Shown here one piece after another: positions 1 to 12,239 of a stretch of DNA of 64,000 bases. The stretch spans positions 26,102,001-26,166,000 of the forward strand of contig OZ316892.1 in NCBI GenBank assembly GCA_973895155.1, written 5' to 3'. The notes under the pieces are model-generated. The model was not told the DNA's origin. It saw only the letters and a list, made by a program, of their open reading frames with translations, and made no database searches. The position numbers and the translations under genes are program-made. Numbering within the stretch: the stretch's first letter is position 1; the number at the start of each line of letters is the position of its first letter. Origin of the DNA: Marsupella aquatica. Its lineage: Eukaryota; Marchantiophyta.

Positions 1-440
1 TATATGTAATGGTATTTGAACAATACAAAACAGGGCTCAGACATTCATGTCATGGTATTCCAAGAATGCGGAAGCAATTGAATAGGAAGACATTAATGAT
101 ACCATGGTACCAGTCCAGCAATGCAAAAAAATAGTGAGGCATTGTCAAACACTTGTCAAGGAGCTTAAGCATCTTTTCCCCTAAAAAACTACCTAATACT
201 TGCTCCATGTCATACCAGGGTCACAAAGGATTGACAAAACTTCTGAAATGTGCATGCAAGGTCTAAGTACACCATACACAAGTAGTTTCAACTCTCCACT
301 TCTAGAGAGGTAGTCACCTTGACTACTTTTGCACTCCCACTCTTTCTCTCTCCTCTACTCCAAGGATTAGCAAGGGGGACATCCACTCCAAGCTGTCACC
401 TTAGAGTAGACCCTAAAACAAACACCCAAGAACCCCAAGT

Positions 441-768
441 ACTTTTCTCTTCAAGCTTAAGTCCCCTCAAGAACCTCAAGGTAGTGTTACCCCTTAACCT
501 TGCCCCCCTGGCCTTGGTTTGGGTCCACACGCCCCCTTGAGCTCTAGAAAAACTCTTCTTGCATGCAAAGAACTCTTCCTCTTGGTTCTCACACAAAGCA
601 AGGTACTTTCCACCCTCAAGATACAATCCTCTCTAAACCCCAAAGTAGTGCTCCACCTTAACCTTGCCTCCCTGGCCTTGGTTGTGTACCAGCACATCCC
701 CTTCACGATTAGACCAAGATTGCATCCTAGCATGGACTCTTCTCTTGCTCTCAAACACTTCACATTTA
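441..768. repeat. Diverged tandem duplication, about 164-bp unit, two copies
   Basis: The 40 bases at 481-520 recur at 645-684 with a few substitutions (shared core ccttaaccttgcc then ctggccttggtt). The flanking CTCAAG-rich sequence repeats in the same order, so the unit is about 164 bp. Confidence 0.6.
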
Positions 769-3049
769 GTCACACTTAGTGGTCACAATGAAGATTGGAA
801 GAATCCTTTTATTGTATACTCAATCCTTACATAAAAGGTCACTACACACTCTCCACACTAAGCATGGACCTCCTTCCCCTTCTCAATCTTAGCCCCAACT
901 TGCAAGGTAGAGCTTACACTTAAGAATGAGACTTCTGGTCCTCAACAAATGAAATCTTCCACCTTATATACTATTCTCCTTTCACACCACACCAAGCTTG
1001 ACCTGGGGTCCAACTATACCTCCCCCAAGTCCTCCTAACACACCAAGTCCAAACTATAGTTCATAGCTCACTCTACAACCTATTGCTTGACTCCTTTCAA
1101 GCCCTGGAATATGCCACACATGAGTTGCATGATTTGACCTCCAAACCTGCTCCCACTTATGGTCCTCTTCATCAGCTTTCCAACGCACTTGAAAGCTCGC
1201 AAAAAGAGTACTTGAGTCCAAAGTTATGCCTAGTCAAAGTTGGCCTTATTTGACTTGTACCCCTTATACTACCCTAAGCAAACTACCCTCTATACTCACT
1301 TCTATTAACTTGATGGCCGTGCACCTTCGACCAAAGGTAAGTACCCTTCCCTAGAGCCTTACTAAAGTGGTATGGGTACCCAAAGTGTTTGGCCCTACAT
1401 CTGGTATTCATTCCCCCTTGGCAGCTCCCGTTTGCAAGCTAGCGGGACCCCCCATGACGATGGTTTAAAATATCTCTGGGTATTTCTTTTCCTGGGTTTC
1501 TACCTTCACTCAACGATGCTTTACCTTCCCTTGAATTGGCACAAAACATATGGGCCCCAACGGATGCCCCTAGCTCAAGTTATGGCATTTACCCTCTCTC
1601 AATCCCTTATGTGAAAAAGGGTTCTGAATTACACAGCCATAGGTCCCGGTTTACACTTATGTGTATACCAGGTGTCGACCTGAGAAAATTTCTCATAAGG
1701 TCCAGTCTTTCCAGAAGCTATAGAGCTTAGCATCATGCCTGATTGTGCAGCTGATTTGAGGATGATTTCTTGACTAATTGCTTGACTAATTTTTGCAGTA
1801 GCTTCTCCTCTGATTTATGACTGAGTCCCTTCTAATTGTTGGGCTGGATTGTGATTGATTTGCTCAGGAGTAGCCATAGCTCACAACTGCTGTAAATTGC
1901 AGCAGCTGGTCAATTCTCAGCACATGGATTCTCAATTGCCAGCCATTCTCTTTTGAATTTACTCAGCACAAGCTTACCTACCCGCAGATTGAATCAACCA
2001 ATAGAGTGAATCAGCCAGCAACATCCATGTTTTTCTTGGCAGCAAGCTCTATAGCCTATGTAGTGCCTGCCTTTTCTCAATTTGTCAGCATCCAGGCAGA
2101 GATCACGTTTACTAGACAGTTGCTGCATCAATTTCACATTGCCTAAGTTAGCCGATCTCGTGCTGGAGCAACAATAGCCCACCATAAATTTTCCACCATG
2201 TGATTTCATAGTCTAATCACTCAACTCGCAGCCGCCCTCGTGCTTAGACTCCTTCCTGCCTCGTGCTAGCCTCGTCGCAGCCGCGTCGTCGCCTTTCCAC
2301 ACTTAGAAAAAATTTGGTTCTCTCGCGGGAGAAAACTTTGTACTATCCCTTTTTAAAGCCATGCCAAAAATCACCCATAGGTCTAAAATAACTTCTGAAC
2401 ATAGTTATGGGATCCTTGGACATAGGACTCCCTCCTGAATTTGTCAAACGCACTAAATACCCCGCACTGACTTTTCTAAAAATACCTAAGTTTGCCCATA
2501 TCTATAGGTTGCATTACTTTTCCCAATCTTTGAGGTGCTCCCAAAAACTAACCAAAGTTGATAAACTATTTCTTAGACTTTCAAGTGATATTATGGGCTA
2601 TACTATACCCAATTTTAACCTCGAACCAAAAATATCTACCCCTTGGCTAATTTCTCCGGGACCCGCTAGATGGTTATTTTAAGTTCAGCCAAAATACTCA
2701 CAATTCCTAGGTTGAGACCCTACTTCACTTCATAATTTTTCAGGGTTCCTTAGGGACCTCCCCGCACCCATGGGAGAAATATTAGCCAAAAATGAGATGT
2801 CAGGTGTTGGGTCATTTTCCGGTCCCGACTTAGTCGCCTATCCTAACTAAGGAAAGAATATTTGCTGCCCTACCATAAAGACCTCACTTATCCCTTTACA
2901 TCTTTTTAGAACAACATATTTTTCCCTTCCATGATTCCCTACTATCCTTCCTTAGTGATAAGTACTTTACTAATGCTAAAATGTATTTCTTATTATCCTT
3001 GTACAAAAAGCAAAAAAATGATGAGTTTCTTACATACCATATTTTGAGC

Positions 3050-3260
3050 TAGTCCACAGGCATTCATGCCATGGTATTCAGGCAATGCACAAGAACAATG
3101 AGACATTGATGCTATTCAAAAAATGCACAAGAACAGGAAGAACACGAAGACATTGATGCCATGGTATTCAAACCATGTAGAAGATTCTTTTGGGACATTC
3201 ATGTCAGGGTATTGAGGCAATGCACAAGAACAGGGAGACATTCCTAAACAATTCAATCCA
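3050..3260. repeat. Degenerate minisatellite, catgccatggtattc / aatgcacaagaac unit
   Basis: At least four imperfect copies of a unit of about 40-50 bp containing gacattcatgccatggtatt followed by caatgcacaagaacagg lie between 3057 and 3250. Related fragments occur at 41-110 and 3690-3720, so the family is dispersed across the first 3.7 kb. Confidence 0.6.
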
Positions 3261-4255
3261 CATAGCTAAAACATTCAAAAAAATTCATTCATTCAAGAAA
3301 TTATACTAGAATGCAAACATTTCACAATCAAATTGGTATTCTAAATACAGAAAAGCAAAAGCCATTACCACCATGACATTACAGTCGCTGTCGCCTTAGT
3401 TCACTAGGTGCTTGTGCGGATCTACTGCTGCCAGCAAACATCTCACATAACAGGATGAATTGAATGAGATATAAAGACAGTGCAATCATATTTCTATTGC
3501 ATATCGTGCGACCCTCTCAAGAATAATTCAAGCTAGGCAGAGCAATTGCAATTTTTTGAATTTACACAGAGAAGATTTTAGTGGTTTTGACACATTAGAG
3601 TCTAAACCTTTCAAGCCTTTGAGCTTCACCTTCATCCTATATAATAGCTCTATGCTGCTCTAGGAGGCAGCTCGATCCTACAGTGATGTAAAGGTATTCA
3701 AAACATGCACAAGAATTGAAAGGCACCCATGTGAACTATTGAGAACAATCATGCAAACAAAACGAAAGGCATCAATGCAAACAGATTTGGAACACACCTG
3801 TTGAAGATGAAGTAGGTGTAAAACTCGACCGCAATTCAATGTGGAAGACCATGAGCGCTCAGACATCATCTATGGCAAGCAAACAGAACTGAATCATGAT
3901 CAGATCAGACGTGGAAGGTGATCGATGTGCTAAACCTCCCCCTTCAAAAATTGTCTCCTCAGCCTCTACCGATGAGTCATACAAAGGAGAGGCATTGTTC
4001 AGCACATAAAGAAGGCAAGAGGATTGAACCGGCAGCACATAACCAACACTTCCTCAACTCTTCCTGCCATAGGTTTTCATTGCCTCATCGACCGCGGTAA
4101 TGTCCAATGTGAGTGTAGCAGCGCCAGCAGCCTTGAAGCTCTTGAGTTGTAACACATCACCATGAAGAAGAGCTCCCAATAGCTCACATAACCTTGTCAC
4201 CATGAACAAGAGCTAGGGCTAGCTCACTGTCGAAGCCAGACAAACAGACGATGAT

Positions 4256-4730
4256 CCCGGGTACGCAACTCTTATATAATAGACAGGGGTCTACATTTTT
4301 ATATGGACTAAAAAGTTGGCTATACAAAATAATTAAAATTTGAAAAAACCTGGGGTTTTCCACGTTTAAAAATTTTCAAGTCATATAAAAGGTTTGGTTT
4401 TCTTCTTTTTCCATATGAAATTAAAAAATATTCCTATACATGTTGTAATTTTTATTAAAATATTTTTAAAATTTTAATAAAAATCCTAAAAAGCTGGCTA
4501 GTTTGGCTGTAGACCCCTGTATAAAAAAAACCCATATAATTTGGTTTTGATCAACTTTTTTACATCAAATCATGTTTGTTTGTTTTTTTAAGTTACATTT
4601 TTGGATTCATTGAGTTGAGAGGTACAAGACTTTAGTAGACTAAAATGAAATCTAAGATGGTCAATTGGATATAAGGCCATTATAAGGAATTAAAAACTTG
4701 CCTTATAAAAAGGGGAGTTGCATACCCGGG
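4256..4730. mobile_element. Non-autonomous hAT-type MITE with 8-bp target duplication
   Basis: The element begins cccgggtacgcaactc and ends gagttgcatacccggg, terminal inverted repeats of 16 bp with one mismatch. It is flanked on both sides by the identical octamer acgatgat (4248-4255 and 4731-4738). An 8-bp duplication is the rule for hAT transposons. A second inverted pair lies inside: acaggggtctac near 4284 and gtagacccctgt near 4509. The 475-bp body is AT-rich with no transposase frame, so the element can only have moved with help from another copy. The perfect duplication suggests a fairly young insertion. Confidence 0.8.
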
Positions 4731-4738
4731 ACGATGAT

Positions 4739-6190
4739 TAGGCAGACTTTTGACAAAATGAAAGAGACATAACAGAGTCCAGTCCAAGTGTGTGTACAAA
4801 GAATGCCACTCTCGCACTGCCTAGTCGCATTGCCTCCCAATTGTTAGATATTGCTCTAGTCTTGTGACTCATGAGCTAACTAAAGTTAGGCTAACTCGGG
4901 TTAGGACTTAGCTAATGTTAGCGGTAGTGCTATTGTGCATATAGCCAGGGCTGATGCCAGACCCTGGTGAAACTTAGGCTCATTGTTACGGAGCTAGTTG
5001 AGAGATAGGGAGAGCTTGTGCTATGGGTATGGCCGGTCGGCCTAGAGTGCAGTAAAGCTCTTGTGTGTTCCCGTGGACGTAGCCTCATGTGGAGGTGAAC
5101 CACATATCTCTCTGTGTCGACTATTATGCGTTGGATGGTTCATGGGCTTGCCGTTACGAATGTCGTCCATGCTCAACACCAACTTCTGAATCCCTCAGGA
5201 CGCCATCACCGCGGCCCCTACGAAGAAAAGCTCACATCATACAACAAAACAACGCACTGCGAGACAATGCTGCCACGTTAAACCAAACCTAAACTAAAAA
5301 AGAAGTCGTGAATACATAATCCACAATGTCTTCTTTGGATGACATTTCCGGATTGCGTTAGTAACCCTAAACTGCATTTTGCGCTCCGACTGTGCTCCGA
5401 CTGCAACCACGACGACATGGTAAACCACGCCACAAAACTGTGTTACGATGTGGCCCCCCAGGGTGAGATAGCTATGCAGTTTTTTGGTTTAGAAAAACCC
5501 AACCTAAGGAAGGATCATAAAGAGGGGGTAGATTAGGGAAAAAAAGTTTGGAGAGGATCGATTAAGTAAAAGTGTTGCAGGAGAGGGACCATTAGGCAAA
5601 TCCCTCAAAAGGACCTCAAGAAGAAGCAAGGCAATGGACGAAAGGCTATGGAGTAGACTCACAGACAAACGCCTCTCGCTTCCGTTTGTAAGTTCGTTCT
5701 CTACGACATTTAACTGTTTCTTTCTCCCTGCCTCACTTTTCCACACTTCGTACCTTCCATTTTCCGCCGTGCCGCTCGATCGCATCGCAATGATTATGTG
5801 TTCTCGAGGATTCGAGGAGCAGCAGGTGTAACGTTTCAGACTCCAGGCTTCATTCATCACTGGCGTTTGAAGAAGCATTGGATCGATGAAATTGTCAAGT
5901 CCACTGATCCCTGATTAACTTCTTGAATTGATCGACCACCTGCTGGCAGTGATAGTTTTAGGCATTGCGAGGAGGCTGGAATCCGAACCTCTGCACGAGC
6001 AGCTCCGCTCTCCAGGTTTATACTTCTCTGCATTTACTATAGGTTCTTAATTCCCCAAGATGTTCAAATCTTGATGGCAATTGAGTTTGCAAAATACTGT
6101 GAATAAGTTACATAATCCATAAGATCGAGGCACTTGGTTGACGCAAGTAATTAAGAGCCCAAATCCAAGCGACGAGCCATCCGAATGCGA
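4739..6190. other. Unannotated stretch; no gene recognised
   Basis: Short frames occur on both strands, the longest a minus-strand frame of 124 codons at 5504-5878. It has no recognisable motif and its plus strand looks like a leader (gtttgtaagttcg at about 5694 resembles a 5' splice site). I would not call a gene. Confidence 0.4.
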
Positions 6191-6194
6191 ACCT

Positions 6195-7066
6195 GTGGAC
6201 GTCATCTTGAATGAATGTGTCGATCTTGAATACTCAATTATTGAAATGTATTGAATTCCATCTTGAAATTGATCGACTGCATGGCCCATGGCCCTTCTTC
6301 AGCATGATTGTCTTCAATGCGGCTCTCCGTGTACCTGCGGTGTCAACAGCTCCAACGTGCCATTTTAGGCGTTCGGCAGACCACCTCCCGAGGTGAGGAG
6401 AGAGCTGGGGTGCAGGAGGACCAGAAATTAGAACGCATAGGTACTGTACAGGTCGAATTAGAGGTTCTAGTGGAGACCGACTTCGCAATTTCTTCTCTGG
6501 CATGTGCCGGGGTCACTGCAGCTCTCTTCAAGAAGAGCGTCCGAGCTGACCCGCCCGGGCGGCCGCATTGCTTTCGCCATTCCCTTTCATCGTTTCGTGG
6601 AAGGGTAGTCTCAGTGATAAGATCTCGGTGGAGGGATCATGTTTTGAATCCATCTCATTGCATTGCTCAGAGAGAGGCCGAGGCCTCTCTCGTAGCATGA
6701 GCACTAGACTACGGTAAAGTCTTTCTGGACAACTCAAGAAGTTCAGCAGCAAAACTCTGGGGGTGACAGCCCATTCGTGAGCAAGCATGCGAGTTGCTTA
6801 ATTATATTGGCTGTACCTGCACTACATGGTTTAAAAATGTAGCCCCCTCTTCAGCTGAGGAGGGTTTTGATCCGATCCAATCATTGTCCTGAGAGTCCTT
6901 AACAATCGCAAGAATGGTGGTCCTGAGGAAATGACCTCCTACTGCAATGGCTTATCCTTCTTATTCGTCAACTTTACTGGATTGTACGTAATCACATTTC
7001 GGTCTGCCACAGGAGGCGCGCCATTGGTTTCATGTCTGGGTGCACCTACATCTTGAATTGGTTTTA
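6195..7066 (+). pseudogene. Decayed duplicate of the LRR receptor-kinase 5' region
   Basis: This stretch is collinear with 20280-21597, the leader and first codons of the receptor-kinase gene on the same strand. Shared blocks in order include cttgaatgaa(t/c)gtgtc, gtcttgaatgcggctctc, aattagaggtt, ctcagtgat(a/t)agatc, tacggtaaagt, gttcagcagcaaaac then gggggtgacag, gatccaatcat, and ggtttcatgtctgg. The copy is about 450 bp shorter through internal deletions. It has lost the start codon (caatcattg here against caatcatgagag there). Similarity stops inside the signal-peptide codons, so no leucine-rich repeat or kinase sequence follows. It ends about 0.8 kb before the ALP-like gene. It is either the head of a truncated paralogue or a duplicated promoter segment. 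Confidence 0.75.
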
Positions 7067-7877
7067 TTTGTTTGTGACGATACGGGAGTAACATTCTGAA
7101 TTAAAGGACACGACAGATTGAGATGAAGGTAGTCTAATTTCGTTTCTGAAGAATCTTCGGGATGAAGGGTCAATTCCCGAGGGCGGTATCGCTAACATCA
7201 TTCATATGTACGTAATCGTGGAGGGATTCTGATCTATTTTTGGATCCGAGGGGGTTCGAAGATTTGCTTGCTGAAGAAAATCATTTGTTGGGCTGGACGG
7301 GGTCTGCCTTTTCGGCCCGGAAAATGCAGCTTCATTGCATAACATGAATAGCATAGAGATCGGGTAGCGCTGGAAGGGGTTCTACCGCTGTCGTCCTGCT
7401 CTTACTCGAGCTCTCCGTTCATGAAAGATAGACGATATTGGTCTTTACATAGTAGGGATATTTTGAATGCTCCACGAAAGACACAAACCTACTGTACAAT
7501 TTTCGTCATGTGTGTACTCTAGTTTAGCGCTTACCTTGACGGTTGATGTGCGAGTGATTAGGGTCCTGCTGGGGAGAATTATGGTACCACAGTTCGGGCG
7601 TTAAAGCTAGAGATTGGTAGTGAGAGGAATGAATCTACTTTCTTGACTTGTGCCAATTCTTCCCAACTTCCCAAATTTCCTGTCGCCTATTGAATGTTGT
7701 TGTGTAAGCCTTGAAAAGAAAAGAGAGTACGGAGAATCATGAGCTCGAGCAGACTAGATCATGTGCATAACTTCATCAACAATGTTCGTGCAGGTACAAC
7801 AACTTTGCCACAATCCTGTGAGGACTGCTCCGTTCTTAACTTCCTCAAAGAAAGAACCTGGAGCCTGCTGAACTACG
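7067..7877 (+). other. Presumed leader/promoter of the ALP-like gene
   Basis: No gene motif is seen in these 0.8 kb between the duplicated segment and the ALP-like start codon. By position it should hold the promoter and 5' leader. No convincing TATA box or splice pair could be assigned. Confidence 0.4.
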
Positions 7878-10800
7878 ATGGAGAAGACAAGAAAAAGGAA
7901 AGCGCTGTGGTGGGGCGCGTGGATGCGGCTTGTGGAGGAGGAGCAAGAGGCACAGCAGGAGGCGGAGGAAGACGAGAGGCAGACTTGTGTGGAGAGGGAG
8001 CAATTCGAGGATGATCATTACAGGCGGTTGTACGCATTGACGGCATATTTCAGGCATTTGCAGGATGAGTATGCCGATGTGGATGAGGTCGAGCGATGCC
8101 GCCTCAAGCGTGCTCGCGTGTCAGCTTGCTCCATCGGCGCCGCTGTTGCCACCCAGCAGAGTGTGCAACGCCGACTTTGGGTCAAGAACCGCTCACAGGC
8201 TTGGTACGTAGTTCAGACACTCGAACTCGATCTATCACTTGAACAACCTTGATTTGTAAGACTAAGTGAATTGGGGAATTGCATTGAATTGCACCATAAA
8301 AAATATCCAGAAATGAGGAGACGACAACTTGGTATTATGTCCCAGTTGACAATTCAAACACTGCTGAATTTACGACAACAGAGGTTATGCCCGTGCATCA
8401 CCAGACCTGCATTCTTTCGTAGCTGCCTCAATAATGCAACATTTGCGGTGGCCTGTGAAGTGTCAAGATCATTCTTGACTACCACCCGGCTGTGAGGATA
8501 AGTGATCAATTTAGATGAATTCGTATCTTCCTCAATGCAACATTTGCAGTGGGCTATTAAGTGTCGAGATCATTCTTGAATTCCACCCGGCTGTGAGGAT
8601 AAGTGATCAATTTAGGGAAATTCATTCCATTGCACCACAGTTCTTGACTCCAGACATGATGACTGCTTCGTATATCAGTTTTGTACGTCAATAGCAATGG
8701 AATTCTCCGTAAGAGAGGTCGTGCCAGTCTTTCAATAGACCTGGAAGCTACGCGAGTCTTTCTTGATCTCCTAAATGTTTTCATTTCCTTTTATGTCTCT
8801 GCTTGCCTGGCTGGCAGACAGCATTCTACAATTTGGGTTTTTCTCTGTACGGTTGCGATATAACTGATATTCTGACCCATTCGTTTTGTTCTGGGTTGGT
8901 TCTTGCAAATCCTTCGGTTCAACTCTGTTCCAAATTATCAATTGGAATCAAGGAATTTTGTGTGCGACTCTATCCTTGTGACCGAGGCACTTTTCAGCTT
9001 GTTTCGTAGTTTGTCCGGCTCATTATTTCTTGAATCCAGAAGTACACGCTCCATCTCTAGACGGAGAGTAGGGAGGCAAGGAGGGCAAAGTGTCCGACAT
9101 AGTCCGACTAAGTTGATTCTTTAGGTAATTTCGCTTCTTTTTTATTGTAATCTAGCGTTTTAGAAATCCCAAGAGATTCAAGAGAAGTTACTAGCAGTCA
9201 GAATCTTTCTTTTCTAGTGTAATGAATGTCTAGCAGGTGAACTCTAACTCAAGCGAGTCGGGCAGCCCCTTGGGATGTCATGAAAGACTTAGGTAGCTGC
9301 AAAGCAGTAGAAGGTCGTAAGAAGGAAACCGTGGCAAACCATGTTGGACACACATGATTTTAGTTTGCCCAGAAGTGCCCATGCATGTAGCAGCCAAATA
9401 CCTTCAGGACAAACTTAGACGAATTATGTCGGACACCAATGAAAGAGTTAACAGTTTTGTGAGGGTACTGGTTAGAAGCTGTCCTCAAACTCTCATGATT
9501 GAAATGGTCGCATCGCACCACGATGCGGTCATTCATCCATCCCAACTTCAAGATCATTCTCAAGTACTTTGCGATCCAATCCCCTCAAACACATCTGTAG
9601 CAGAGTAGCTGTCAGATTCCCACCAGAGGTTCACCCACATTGGATCTGTATCCTGAAGATACTCCCTCATTGCCTCACAAAGAGGGAAATGGCTAAAGAG
9701 CGTGTTTCTTGAGGATGTTGTTTCTAGAGTGGTTGGCATGGCTCGAAAGTTGGATTTAAGCTGAATCTCATCACCGAGCCGTACTGTCTTCAAATGCAGC
9801 GACGCAAAAGAAAAACTGGGAATAAGGAAATATTACCGAGAAGAAAGGTTCGGATGATTAGGTTGAATGTAGGTCTCTCGAACGGTGGATAGCAAAAGTC
9901 ATTGAGTACTGTAGCGTTTCTCCACGCTTCATGTGATTTCTGTAAATTAAAACAATCGCTAATTTTCTCGTTATTGCTTGCCTGTTTGGTAGTCTCCAAC
10001 TAATGATAAAGATAACCACGCCCCCAACTGCCACAACTCATGGAGGAGGCTTAGTTTGAGCAGGTGGGAACGTTGCAACCATCCTGGATTTCCTGATTCC
10101 GAGTTTCACCGAGCTTTCCGCATGAGTCGGCCCACATTTGAGCGGATATGCGAGGAGTTGCAGTCCATCGTTGCTAAAGAAGATACCATGCTGAGAGCTG
10201 CAATTCCTGTAAAGCAGAGAGTGGCAGTCTGCATCTGGAGGTTAGCAACTGGGGAGCCTCTCAGACTGGTATCAAAACGCTTTGGGCTGGGAATTTCCAC
10301 TTGCCACAAACTGATTCTTGAAGTATGTGCTGCAATTAACGATGTGCTACTCCCGAAGTATGTACAATGGCCAGCGCCGGAGCGCATGCAGGAGGTGATG
10401 GATGAGTTTGAGTCCATCTCTGGAGTGCAAAAAGTTCTTGGAGCAATGTACACTACCCACATTCCCATCATAGCTCCCAAGATCAATGTGGCGGCATACT
10501 TCAACAAAAGACATACCGACCGAAACCAGAAAACGTCCTACTCCATCACGTTGCAGGTATTTTGCTTCAAGTCAAACATATGAAAGGAAAAGGTTAGGAT
10601 TCAAATGTTTTGATCACGCCCGTGAAAGAACTGTTCTCTCGTACAGTATAGATGTCTGTCGAGTAGTACTCTGTGCCAAATTTATGTAAGAAGTACACCT
10701 CCGTCCACAAAGCCTTTCTCATTTCTAAAAATAATTCTCATGGTGTGAAGCTATACGTTTTAGAAGAATTGGGTTAGCTGAAAGCCGACTGTATGTATGG

Positions 10801-11609
10801 TTTCGTCTTGCTTTACGAGTACACAAACAAAATTAACCGTTGCGTTCAAGAAATTTTCTACGATATGATATTACCTTCCGGACCTAGCCTTACCAATGAG
10901 AATGGCTTGGGTAGATGGAGAGTGTAACTAATGACGAAGCTTAGAAATATGGTCAAAGGCATTTGTATTTCATTGTAGGCTGTCTGTCCAGTAATCATCT
11001 TGCTGCATCCGTGTCTGTTGAATAATTAACAATCGCCGTTCCCTTGAGGCTCCTGTCCCGATCTTAAATCATGTGCAGGGTGTTGTGGACATTCGAGGTT
11101 CATTTACTGACGTCTGCATCGGCTGGCCGGGCTCCATGTCCGATGATCAAGTCTTGGAGAGTTCGGCGTTGTACCAGAAAGGCATGGGAGGCACTCTACT
11201 GGGCAGTTGGGTCGTGGGAGGAGAAGGTTACCCTCTACTCGATTGGCTTCTAGTGCCATATGCCCAGCCGTCCTTGACATGGGCTCAGCACACATTCAAC
11301 GAGCGATTGATGGACATCCAAAAGGTAGCTAAGGGAGCTTTCTCGCGTTTGAAAGGACGTTGGTGGTTCTTGCAACGGAGGACTGAGGTGAAGCTTCAGG
11401 AACTTCCGGCTGTGCTGGGTGCTTGCTGTGTTTTACACAATGTGTGTGAGCAGCACGGCGAGGGGTTTGATCCAGCCCTGATGTACGAGGTAGTGGATGA
11501 TGGCATGTATCCTAATGCACCCCCAATGTCAATTGCAGCTCTCGAGGCAAGGGATACCATTTCACAACATCTGCTGCACATTGCGCATCTGAATGCTGAA
11601 TTCATCTGA
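7878..11609 (+). CDS. PIF/Harbinger-derived DDE-like protein (ALP family), domesticated
   Basis: Three exons, 7878-8203, 10064-10556 and 11079-11609, join through GT-AG introns in consistent phase to 449 residues. The joins restore family sequence: exon 1 ends ..WVKNRSQAW and exon 2 continues WERCNHP; exon 2 ends SYSITLQ and exon 3 starts GVVDIRG. Residues 1-75 are charged and Glu-rich. Residues 120-200 contain the helix-turn-helix region RVAVCIWRLATGEPL; 230-400 is the DDE_Tnp_4/HARBI1-like fold. The first catalytic Asp is Tyr238 (GAMYTTH), the third-motif Asp is Gly321 (VVGGEGYP) and the final Glu is Lys358; only Asp295 (GSMSDD) remains. Nuclease activity is therefore unlikely. Plant relatives (ALP1/ALP2 and the At5g12010/At4g29780 type, from memory) are conserved host genes; ALP1 antagonises Polycomb repression. 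Intron 1 is 1,860 bp. No TIRs or target duplications flank the gene. Confidence 0.88.
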
Positions 11610-11823
11610 TACAATTGTTCGTGGAACTTGAGCCGCACTGGCATCAAGGGAGACCTGTGCTCACTCTCGAGTTTCATTGGATTGTGTATATCATATGCTA
11701 CTAAACCCAAAGTCCATGCCTTGCCGAGTGTTGTCAATACCAACTGATGTTGAGCGGAAGTACGGCCGAACAAAAGTGAGATGGCAAGACTATTGAACAA
11801 TGTCGGGAGTGGACACATTGGCC

Positions 11824-11965
11824 TGGAAAACTAGATTTCAAGGAGTGTTTGGATTTCAAGTCTGGATTTCAAGGTGTGTGGAAACTAGATTTCAAGGAGT
11901 GTTTAGATTTCAAGACTGGATTTCAAGGACTGTTTGGATTTCAAGACTGGATTTCAAGGCGGGTG
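11824..11965. repeat. Short tandem array of ggatttcaag units
   Basis: Just downstream of the ALP-like stop, agatttcaaggagtgttt and ggatttcaagactggatttc alternate about four times. The unit is about 32-57 bp depending on how the halves are paired. The open frame through it merely reflects the repeat. Confidence 0.7.
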
Positions 11966-12239
11966 TGAGACGTGGGGAGAGTGATGGGTTGGGCATGGGA
12001 GAAGCGCACAATGGCACCTTTCGATCCTTCTCATGATTAGTAAAGAAGTCGCCATCTTCCAAAGGGAAAAAAGGCTTTCTGTCAGAGGGACATTGTAAAC
12101 CGACCATGAAAGAAAGAGGAGGATTGCATGCTATAATGTTCAGATTTTTAAGAGGATGAGTAAGCCTCTTTGTTAGCTTTCTTGGAATAGTTGAATATCA
12201 TCTCGCATCTACACTAGGCAATTGAAGAATATGAATTTC

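Larger units (their letters stand above)
1..4255. other. Repeat-rich non-coding region, no gene recognised
   Basis: I see no supportable gene here. Open frames are short, lack family motifs and overlap one another. The composition changes along the stretch: C-rich pyrimidine sequence at 320-720, AT-rich at 2,300-3,050. Local repeats inside it are listed separately. The stretch is probably decayed transposon DNA, but I found no reverse transcriptase or integrase motif. Confidence 0.5.

Noticed and set aside
5504-5878. 124-codon minus-strand frame
   Set aside because: No family motif, no splice or start context, and the plus strand looks like a leader; probably chance.
7878-11609. Reading the ALP-like gene as an active PIF/Harbinger transposon
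   Set aside because: Three acidic catalytic positions are replaced and no terminal inverted repeats or 3-bp duplication flank it.
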